This document shows, in pieces, positions 41,351 to 48,958 of a stretch of 64,000 nucleotides of DNA. Where the stretch lies: NCBI GenBank assembly GCA_043228905.1, contig JBHGNT010000014.1, forward strand, positions 12,152,001 to 12,216,000. Direction: 5' to 3'. Both the position numbers and the translations under genes were made by a program. The DNA is from Azolla caroliniana (Eukaryota; Polypodiophyta). How positions within the stretch are numbered: the first letter of the stretch is position 1; each line of letters begins with the position of its first letter. The notes below the pieces were generated by a model, which saw nothing but the letters and a program-made list of their open reading frames with translations, was not told the origin of the DNA and did not search any database.

Positions 41351-41528
41351 ATGGGAAAGAAACTAAAAAATAGACACAATGATGAGGAGAAACTAAAAGC
41401 CAATGAAAATGATGAGAAGAAACTAGGAGACAGAAATGGCGAGGAAGATAGGAAATGAAGCGATGTTGATGATGCTACGGTGACGATGGTAACTCTAGAA
41501 GCAAGGGCGATGACGGAGACGGGTGATG
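41351..41528. other. LARD-A internal sequence up to CopK
   Basis: A/G-rich on the plus strand (GATGAGGAGAAACTAAAAGC), no ORF of note. Ends in the TGATG target site of CopK; the internal region resumes at 46877. Confidence 0.6.
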
Positions 41529-42144
41529 TGTTGGGATTACGGTCCCTTCGGATGGGATGGTCGGATGTCGGAGATGAATGCCGACGAGCCCGGTTTCGGT
41601 TTCGGATCCGGATGTTGAAGACCCCGGCTTCGGTGCCGGATGACGAATGTACCCGGAGAACAATCCGGATGTAGGGACATATCCGTGAATATGTTCGCTA
41701 TGGGCCCCTGAGGCTATAGTTGTAAATAGCCCCAAAGTCATATATGTATAAATATGACTTAGGGCAAACAGTTTTGTTGTTGCTTATCATTTTTCTGTTT
41801 TTCCACTCAAGAGGAGTGAAGAGGGAGCAGCCGTGAGAGAGAGAGAGAGAGAGAGAGCGTGAGAGAGGAAGAGGACGACGCCTCTTTGTATTTCCGCCTC
41901 CTGTGGCGAGGACAGCGAGCTCAAGGTCGTCGCCTTGCAGCTCGCCATTGTATACTTCTCTGTATAGTGTTGGTTTGGAGTCTTGTACTCCCGTGGTTTT
42001 TCCCGTCTAGGGTTTTCCACGTTAATCCCTGTGTGTTCGCGTTTTTTTGTTTCTCTTTGTGGTTCCTATTTTCTGCTCCATTGATTCACGCTTACTCGGT
42101 TGTGGCCGAGTGGTGAAGGTGAATCGAAGCGTTGATTCCCAACA
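41529..42144 (+). repeat. CopK 5' LTR
   Basis: TGTTGGGATTACGG...GATTCCCAACA. GA-rich leader at about 41836-41860 and terminal hairpin CTCGG-TTGTGG-CCGAG near 42096. Confidence 0.97.
41735..41760 (+). promoter_or_regulatory. CopK TATA box inside a palindrome
   Basis: AAGTCATAT (41735-41743) and ATATGACTT (41752-41760) flank and overlap TATAAATA (41747-41754). The same layout occurs in the LTRs at 3106-3131 and 60425-60450. Confidence 0.8.
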
Positions 42145-42147
42145 AAC

Positions 42148-42159
42148 TGGTATCAGAGC
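42148..42159 (+). other. CopK primer-binding site
   Basis: TGGTATCAGAGC, initiator tRNA-Met complement, 3 nt after the LTR. Confidence 0.97.
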
Positions 42160-42174
42160 GAACTGCTGCAGAAA

Positions 42175-45100
42175 ATGGAAGGCGGCGGCAGCGGGCAGCC
42201 AGGGATGATGGTGCTGAATGCGCAGAATTACGCCGACTGGAAGATCAAGATGGAGGATCTTCTGATTGTTCGGGACCTGTACGAACCGATTGACAGGTCG
42301 GAAATACCGAAAGGGGTACTTGAGTCGGAGTGGAAGCTCCTGAACCGGAAAGCCGTAGCGACGATCCGACAATATGTCGATGTAAGCGTCCTACAACATG
42401 TGGCGAACGACACCAACGCATATGAGATGTGGAAGAAGCTGTCGGGCCTCTATGAGAGGAAGAATGCGTTGAACCGGACCTCCCTGATGAGGAAGATAGT
42501 GAATCTCAAGTACCGGGACGGCGAGAGTATGGTGGAACACGTAAGCACGTTCATGGGATTCGTGAATCAGCTTGCGGCGATCAAGTTCCCGTTGGAGGAT
42601 GCAATGCAAGCCATCATCCTGATGTGTACATTGCCGGAAAGCTGGGAGAACTTGGTGGTGACTCTCAGCACCTCCTGCACAGAAGATAACTTGTCCTTGC
42701 AAACGGTAAAGACAAGTATTTTGAACGAAGAAGCGCGTCGGAGAGATAAAGAACCGGCCTCCGACCCGAAGGCGCTGCTTACCGAATCGGATCGGGGAAG
42801 ACAATGGAACCGGAGTCCGCAAAGACGGGAGAAGTCGGGGACCCGGTCGCAGTCAAGAGGAAGGCCCACATGCTTCCACTGTGGGAAACCGGGGCACTTC
42901 CGAAAGAATTGTCGGCATTACCGAAAAGACAACGGAGCCGACGACACCGACTCGAAGAAGTCACCGGAGAGAAACGGTGCATACCGGGGAGCCACGGACC
43001 GGAGAGGTTCGGATCGGCGAGGGCAGGACCGGAAAGGAACAACGGCACTCGCGGCAAGTGAAGAGGAGATCATGCTCATCACCGAAGAAGGTGAACTAAA
43101 CATTGCCGGCGATGAGACGACCTGGGTGGTCGATTCCGGAGCATCGTTCCACCTGACCCCGGAGAGAAGATACTTCTCATCCTACACAGCCGGTGAGCAT
43201 GGCTGTGTTCGGATGGGAAATGAAGGTACGTGCCGGATTGCCGGCATAGGAGACGTGTGGTTGACAACCCCGACTGGATGCAAAATGCTGCTGAAGGATG
43301 TCCGACACGTTCCGGAGGTTCGATTGAACCTGATTTCGGTCGGGAGGCTAGACGATGAAGGCTACGCAGGTAGCATCCGGAACGGCGTAATGAAGTTCAG
43401 CAAGGGGAGCCTGATAGTGGCTCGGGCCCGGAAAGACAACACACTGTACCTGATGAATGCCCGGTTATGTCCGGAAGAGCTGAATGTGGCAGCCGACACT
43501 GCCGGTGAGCTGTGGCACAAGAGACTGTGCCACATGAGTGAGAAGGGGATGAAGAGGCTTGCAGAAGACAACCTCATTCCAGTGAAGCATGTGCACCTGG
43601 AGAAGTGCACCGATTGCCTGGCCGGTAAGCAGAACCGAACCTCCTTCCACTCAAGGCCACCGACGAGACGTAGCGCACCATTGGAGTTGGTGCACACTGA
43701 CGTGTGTCAGGTAGAAACGAAGTCACATGGCGGAGCCCAGTACTTCGTAACATTCATCGATGATCATAGCCGAAAACTGTGGACGGCACCGATGAAGACA
43801 AAGGACCAAGTGTTGTGCGTCTTCAAAGAACTCCACGCGAGAGTGGAAAGGGAATCCGGCAAGAAGCTGAAAGCGATACGAGCGGATAACGGAGGGGAAT
43901 ACCGGGGGCAGTTCGCGGAGTACTGTCGCTCGAAGGGAATCCGACTCGAGTTTACTGTGCCGAAGACGCCGGAACTGAACGGGCTGGCCGAGAGGATGAA
44001 CCGGACCATAATGGAGAGGGTCCGGAGTATGCTGGCGCATGCGAAATTACCCAAGGGGTTTTGGGCTGAGGCAATGTCGACGGCGACATACGTGATAAAC
44101 AGATCACCCTCAGTACCTTTGGACGGAGACACGCCGCAGAGAGTGTGGACCGGTAGGGAAGTATCCTACCGGCATCTGAAGGTATTCGGGTGTCTCGCAT
44201 ACGTGCATGTGGCAAAGGACCGGAGAGGAAAGCTAGATCCAAAGACCCGGCCATGCATATTCCTCGGTTACGGCAACGATCAGTTCGGCTACCGAGTATG
44301 GGACCCGGTCGACAAGAAGATATTCAGGAGTCGAGACATCATCTTCATGGAGGACAAGACACTCGCCGACTGGGAGTCGGAGAAGAAGATGAAGAGCTCC
44401 AAGTCGACCGGTGAGGATCAACTCTACGAGGAGCAGTCCCGACCGGCAAGGGACCGGTTAGCACTCGAGGATCCGGCCGAAGACGGTGAAGAAACAGAAC
44501 CGGCCGAAGAAGATGAAAATGATACCGGAACCGGCCCCGATCCCGAAATGGACTCGGATGAAGAAGAATCGGAAGAACCGGTTACCGAAGCTCCGGAACG
44601 GAGATATCCTCTAAGAGAGAGAAGGGCCCCCCGGAGATTTCCGGAACCAGAGCATGTGCTGCTAACCGACGAAGGGGAGCCGGAGAGCTTTGAAGAAGCA
44701 AAGCATGACACCCAGAGCCGCAGGTGGTTGAGTGCCATGCAGGAAGAGATGGATTCCCTGCATGAGAACCACACATATAAACTTGTGGAGTTGCCGAAAG
44801 GAAAGCGGGCACTTCGAAACAAGTGGGTGTTCAAGCTGAAACCGGGAGATGCCGGAAACCCCTCGAGATACAAAGCCAGGATCGTGGTGAAGGGGTTCCA
44901 GCAGAAGAAGGGCGTCGACTTCGACGAGATATTTGCCCCAGTAGTGAAGATGACCTCCATCCGGACGGTGCTGAGCATAGCGGCAAGCATGGACCTCGAG
45001 GTAGAACAGATGGACGTGAAGACGGCATTCCTTCACGGTGACCTCGAAGAAGAGATCTACATGCAGCAACCGGAAGGATTCGAGAAGAAAGGGAAGGAGC

Positions 45101-46248
45101 ACCTGGTATGCCTGTTGAAGAAGAGCCTTTACGGACTGAAGCAGGCTCCCCGGCAATGGTACCGGAAGTTCGACTCCTTCATGACCGACGAAGGGTACCT
45201 CAAAACGCAGTCCGACCACTGCGTGTTTGTGAAGAAGTTCGAAGGAGGAGACTTTCTAATACTCCTCCTGTACGTGGACGACATGTTGATCGTCGGACGG
45301 GACCAGGTCAAGATCCGGATGCTGAAGAAGGCTCTTCACCGAACCTTCTCAATGAAGGACCTGGGTCCGGCGAGGCAAATACTAGGGATGCACATCATCC
45401 GGGACCGGAAGAAGAAGCAGTTGTGGCTGTCACAGGAGAAGTACGTGACGAAGGTGCTTCACCGGTTCAACATGTCGGAAGCAAGACCGGTCGGATCGAC
45501 CCTCCCGGCAAACTGCAAGCTGTCCAACAAGCAAAGCCCCAAGACAAAGGCTGAGAAGGAGGACATGTTGAAAGTACCATATGCCTCTGCCGTCGGGAGC
45601 TTGATGTACGCAATGGTGTGTACCCGACCGGACATAGGATATGCAGTCGGAGTGGTGAGCCGGTACATGAGCAATCCCGGCAAAGAGCATTGGAACGCGG
45701 TCAAGTGGATACTCCGATACCTGAAGGGCACGGCAAACGTGTGCCTCCGATTCGGCTCGGGTAAGCCCGAACTCGACGGCTTCACCGATTCGGATATGTC
45801 GGCTGATGCAGATACCAGCCGGTCCACATCAGGGTATGTGATGACGTATGCAGGGGGAGCTGTTTCATGGCAGTCGAGGCTGCAGAAGACGGTTGCGTTG
45901 TCAACCACGGAGGCGGAGTACATGGCGGCTGTTGAAGCCGGCAAGGAAATAATATGGATGAAGGACTTCATTAGAGAGCTCGGTATCCGGCAGGAGGAGT
46001 ACCGACTCTACTGCGACAGTCAGAGTGCAATCCACCTTGCGAAGAACGCGGCCTATCACTCCCGGACGAAGCACATCCAACGAAGATATCACTGGATCCG
46101 GGAAAGGATAGAAGACAAGGAGTTCGTGCTGACGAAGATCCACACGGACAAGAACGGGTCGGATATGCTGACCAAGGTGCTCACACCCGACAAGCTGGAA
46201 GCATGCCGGAAGAGGATCGGATTGGAAAGACATCCCATGCCGAAGTGA
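42175..46248 (+). CDS. CopK Gag-Pol polyprotein
   Basis: Single 1357-residue polyprotein of a Copia element. Gag 1-290: capsid with DWKIKMEDLL at 21-30; zinc knuckle Cys233, Cys236, His241, Cys246. Protease DSG at 320-322. Integrase: zinc finger His448, His453, Cys478, Cys481; catalytic Asp509, Asp571, Glu606. An acidic linker lies around 735-805. Reverse transcriptase about 870-1130, with QMDVKTAFLHGDLEEEIYMQ at 945-964 and YVDD at 1033-1036. RNase H: Asp1205, Glu1248 (STTEAEYM), Asp1281 (DSQSAIHL). All catalytic residues are present and no stop interrupts. RT and RNase H resemble the Tnt1/Tork lineage. The ATG at 42175 is the first after the primer site and has a good start (AAAATGG). The stop at 46246-46248 overlaps the polypurine tract. 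Confidence 0.98.
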   Translation: MEGGGSGQPGMMVLNAQNYADWKIKMEDLLIVRDLYEPIDRSEIPKGVLESEWKLLNRKAVATIRQYVDVSVLQHVANDTNAYEMWKKLSGLYERKNALNRTSLMRKIVNLKYRDGESMVEHVSTFMGFVNQLAAIKFPLEDAMQAIILMCTLPESWENLVVTLSTSCTEDNLSLQTVKTSILNEEARRRDKEPASDPKALLTESDRGRQWNRSPQRREKSGTRSQSRGRPTCFHCGKPGHFRKNCRHYRKDNGADDTDSKKSPERNGAYRGATDRRGSDRRGQDRKGTTALAASEEEIMLITEEGELNIAGDETTWVVDSGASFHLTPERRYFSSYTAGEHGCVRMGNEGTCRIAGIGDVWLTTPTGCKMLLKDVRHVPEVRLNLISVGRLDDEGYAGSIRNGVMKFSKGSLIVARARKDNTLYLMNARLCPEELNVAADTAGELWHKRLCHMSEKGMKRLAEDNLIPVKHVHLEKCTDCLAGKQNRTSFHSRPPTRRSAPLELVHTDVCQVETKSHGGAQYFVTFIDDHSRKLWTAPMKTKDQVLCVFKELHARVERESGKKLKAIRADNGGEYRGQFAEYCRSKGIRLEFTVPKTPELNGLAERMNRTIMERVRSMLAHAKLPKGFWAEAMSTATYVINRSPSVPLDGDTPQRVWTGREVSYRHLKVFGCLAYVHVAKDRRGKLDPKTRPCIFLGYGNDQFGYRVWDPVDKKIFRSRDIIFMEDKTLADWESEKKMKSSKSTGEDQLYEEQSRPARDRLALEDPAEDGEETEPAEEDENDTGTGPDPEMDSDEEESEEPVTEAPERRYPLRERRAPRRFPEPEHVLLTDEGEPESFEEAKHDTQSRRWLSAMQEEMDSLHENHTYKLVELPKGKRALRNKWVFKLKPGDAGNPSRYKARIVVKGFQQKKGVDFDEIFAPVVKMTSIRTVLSIAASMDLEVEQMDVKTAFLHGDLEEEIYMQQPEGFEKKGKEHLVCLLKKSLYGLKQAPRQWYRKFDSFMTDEGYLKTQSDHCVFVKKFEGGDFLILLLYVDDMLIVGRDQVKIRMLKKALHRTFSMKDLGPARQILGMHIIRDRKKKQLWLSQEKYVTKVLHRFNMSEARPVGSTLPANCKLSNKQSPKTKAEKEDMLKVPYASAVGSLMYAMVCTRPDIGYAVGVVSRYMSNPGKEHWNAVKWILRYLKGTANVCLRFGSGKPELDGFTDSDMSADADTSRSTSGYVMTYAGGAVSWQSRLQKTVALSTTEAEYMAAVEAGKEIIWMKDFIRELGIRQEEYRLYCDSQSAIHLAKNAAYHSRTKHIQRRYHWIRERIEDKEFVLTKIHTDKNGSDMLTKVLTPDKLEACRKRIGLERHPMPK

Positions 46249-46258
46249 AGGGGGAGTT
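46247..46258 (+). other. CopK polypurine tract
   Basis: GAAGGGGGAGTT directly before the 3' LTR, starting in the gag-pol stop codon. Confidence 0.9.
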
Positions 46259-46876
46259 TGTTGGGATTACGGTCCCTTCGGATGGGATGGTCGGATGTTG
46301 GAGATGAATGCCGACGAGCCCGGTTTCGGTTTCGGATCCGGATGTTGAAGACCCCGGCTTCGGTGCCGGATGACGAATGTACCCGGAGAACAATCCGGAT
46401 GCAGGGACATATCCGTGAATATGTTCGCTATGGGCCCCTGAGGCTATAGTTGTAAATAGCCCCAAAGTCATATATGTATAAATATGACTTAGGGCAAACA
46501 GTTTTGTTGTTGCTTATCATTTTTCTGTTTTTCCACTCAAGAGGAGTGAAGAGGGAGCAGCCGTGAGAGAGAGAGAGAGAGAGATAGAGCGTGAGAGAGG
46601 AAGAGGACGACGCCTCTTTGTATTTCCGCCTCCTGTGGCGAGGACAGCGAGCTCAAGGTCGTCGCCTTGCAGCTCGCCATTGTATACTTCTCTGTATAGT
46701 GTTGGTTTGGAGTCTTGTACTCCCGTGGTTTTTCCCGTCTAGGGTTTTCCACGTTAATCCCTGTGTGTTCGCGTTTTTTTGTTTCTCTTTGTGGTTCCTA
46801 TTTTCTGCTCCATTGATTCGCGCTTACTCGGTTGTGGCCGAGTGGTGAAGGTGAATCGAAGCGTTGATTCCCAACA
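46259..46876 (+). repeat. CopK 3' LTR
   Basis: 618 bp, more than 99% like the 5' LTR. Confidence 0.97.
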
Positions 46877-46892
46877 TGATGCTTCTAGTTGG

Positions 46893-46905
46893 AAGGTGAA
46901 CAAAC
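46893..46905 (-). other. LARD-A primer-binding site, self-priming type
   Basis: Minus strand after the 5' LTR: GT then TTGTTCACCTT, the exact complement of AAGGTGAACAA, the predicted RNA start at 47076-47066. No tRNA-type TGG site. Confidence 0.72.
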
Positions 46906-47332
46906 TGTCACGGACACACCAAGCGTGGACTAAGACGGAGCACGGATGATGAGACTACGACGGAGCGATAACGGAATGACACAAGAGTATAAAGATAGAT
47001 ATGAAGATCATGGAGACACGATTGGGCGAAACGGGAATACTAGATTGATATGTCCATGACTGACGTTGTTCACCTTGAATTCCTTCAAGGTGAACTCAAC
47101 TATGTATACTAAGTGGCATGCATACCTATTGCACGTATGTGATACAATAGAGCATGTAGGCAGTAGGTACGCATGCATGTGCCAAGTGTTAATAATACAA
47201 GGGAGAAATTATGCACATCATGCTAGCTAAAACCTACAATGAGGAAGTATATACATGATTATATGCTAGATGTGTGGTTAACACATAACACTCAATTATA
47301 ACATGGTTATGTCAAGAGTTCGAATCTTGACA
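46906..47332 (-). repeat. LARD-A 5' LTR
   Basis: 427 bp. The T of the TATA box is mutated here (plus-strand CTATGTATAC against CTATTTATAC in the other copies). Ends GTCAAGAGTTCGAATCTTGACA, a 6-bp stem around GTTCGAATC. Confidence 0.9.
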
Positions 47333-47863
47333 CCTTCTAGCAATCAACCGAAACGGCCGAGAGAGGATTCCTCAGTGACACCGAAGGCATCAGCACAACC
47401 AAGCCCGACTAAGAAGCGACGCCAGTTATAGAGACGAAGCAATGAAAAGGAAAGGGGCGACTCCTCGACGAAAGCCCTACGGATGATCGCCGCACCTACC
47501 GAAACAGTAGTCGTCGTCTCTGACAAGGCTCTATCCTTGATAGGGAATTTAGAAAAAGGTCAACCCTCCTGAATCTCGGAAGATGACATGTTGGCCCTTG
47601 TTGATCTACTAGTCGAAGCTTTTGAGCTAGGTGGCATTTTATGCCACGACACATCGTACGAACTCATCGACTTCCTTGCACGTTTACAAGTAGTAGTTGC
47701 GGCACACATGGCCGAAGAATATGCGCACAAGGAGATGGTGAGAGGGCTATCGCAGGAGAGCTCAAATTGGATGCTAATGCGGGCGGCCCTACAGAAAATC
47801 GGCCAAAAACGACAAAAGAGGAGTAACCACCTCATCACCAAATTGTCGAGTTAAACACGGCCC
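47333..47863 (+). pseudogene. GYP-F post-pol ORF, NLS and start of coiled coil
   Basis: Continues from 39707. QPKRPREDSSVTPKASAQ with PTKKRRQL is a basic, NLS-like cluster. GYP-G has PRPKRRRLDRKDG at the same place. Then YELIDFLARLQVVVAAHMAEE and EYAHKEMVRGLSQESSNW match GYP-G FELMEFLATQQVKAAQ and MAEEHAERQMIERTL. ELNTA at the end continues LIEAYQEL at 54492 once GYP-H is removed. Several stops. Confidence 0.65.
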
Positions 47864-47958
47864 TATCAAGAATAGTATTGAGACAGAGAAGAAATTAGTA
47901 CTAAGAGAGGAATATTAGTACTAAGAGGAATAGAGGGTTTAGAAGACTCGAGAGAAGG

Positions 47959-47989
<31 letters not shown>

Positions 47990-48376
47990 GAGAGAGAGAG
48001 TGAGAGTGAGAGATTGAGGGAGAGAGAAAGAGAGAGAGTGAGAGTGAGAGAGTGACAGTGAGAGATCGAGGGAGAGAAAATGATGATGACAGAGATATAT
48101 TATGTGAGAAGAATATACAAGGAAGGCTAGGAGGCTTAAGACTTGCGTTGAACTGATTTGGTTCGAAATAATGCCTTGTGCCTCCTTTTATAGTGTTCTC
48201 AAGAGTACTCCTGAAGTTTCTAGAATGTTTCAAAGAAATCTGGAATATACATCAATTTTCTATAATAAAACTCAAATGAACATAATGTCTTTCGTATTAC
48301 AATAGATGGTATAATGGTCAAGAGCTCGACCCATGTAACATAAGCTCACGGGTTCGAGTATTGCCATATCATGACA
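47864..48376 (-). repeat. GYP-H 3' LTR
   Basis: 513 bp. Starts TATCAAG (mutated TGTCAGG). Long GA-repeat expansion at 47960-48070 explains the extra length. tRNA-like end: TGGTCAAGAGC, GGGTTCGAGTA. Confidence 0.88.
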
Positions 48377-48958
48377 CTATCCCCCTTTTAAAACGACGAG
48401 TGTCACGAGTCGTTTTGGAGTGAGGACCAGGTTTTTCTGGATATTAGCGATGGAAGTCTTCAAGAAGAGTACAACCATTGGTCACATTCTCTATTGGTTC
48501 CCAGGTACGGTCGTTGGAAATGATGATGAAAACGATATATTATGTGAGAAGAATATACAAGGAAGGCTAGGAGGCTTAAGACTTGCGTTGAACCGATTTG
48601 GTTCGAAATAATGCCTTGTGCCTCCTTTTATAGTGTTCTCAGGAGTACTCCTGAAGTTTCTAGAATGTTCCAATGAAATCTAGAATATACATCAATTTTC
48701 TATAATAAAACTTAAATGAACATAATATCTTGTGTATTACAATAGATGGTATAATGGTCAAGAGCTCGACCCATGTAACATAAGCTCACGGGTTCGAGTA
48801 TTGTCATATCATGACACTATCCCCCTTTTAAAACAATGAGTGTCACGAGTCGTTTTGGAGTGAGGACCAAGTTTTTCTGGATATTGGCTATGGAAGTCTT
48901 CAAGAAGAGCACGACCATTGGTCACATTCTCTATTGGTTCCTAGGTACGGTCGTTGGG
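48077..48958. repeat. 441-bp tandem duplication across the GYP-H LTR/internal junction
   Basis: Each unit (48077-48517, 48518-48958) has the promoter half of the LTR plus 140 bp of chromodomain-end sequence, about 97% alike. GYP-H thus carries two LTR-internal junctions at its 3' end. Confidence 0.85.

Larger units (their letters stand above)
41529..46876 (+). mobile_element. CopK: intact young Ty1/copia element (Tork/Tnt1-like)
   Basis: LTRs 41529-42144 (616 bp) and 46259-46876 (618 bp) differ by three substitutions and a GA-repeat change. Exact TGATG duplications (41524-41528, 46877-46881). Initiator-Met primer site, one uninterrupted 1357-codon Gag-Pol and a polypurine tract. Inserted in LARD-A. 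Coding sequence is GC-rich (CCG, CGG, GGA codons) beside AT-rich neighbours, as expected for a recent copy not yet eroded by deamination. Confidence 0.97.
39708..47332 (-). mobile_element. LARD-A: non-autonomous LTR element holding CopK
   Basis: LTRs 39708-40134 and 46906-47332 (427 bp each, about 18 differences) lie between exact CCTTC duplications (39703-39707, 47333-47337). Without CopK the internal region is only about 1.4 kb, made mostly of tandem repeats and with no gag or pol. LTR ends (TGTCA...TGACA), the tRNA-like terminus, the 2-nt gap and a self-priming type of primer site match GYP-1. It is therefore probably mobilised by a chromovirus of that type. Confidence 0.9.

Noticed and set aside
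40177-41403. Repeat protein encoded by LARD-A
   Set aside because: Frames such as VPGEGRTRPLTPVG stay open, but unit lengths vary (46-54 bp) and break phase. Open frames are a by-product of stop-free repeats.
46906-47332. Cassandra-type TRIM with a 5S rRNA promoter
   Set aside because: LTR size and lack of genes fit, but no 5S internal promoter sequence is present. The terminus is tRNA-like instead.
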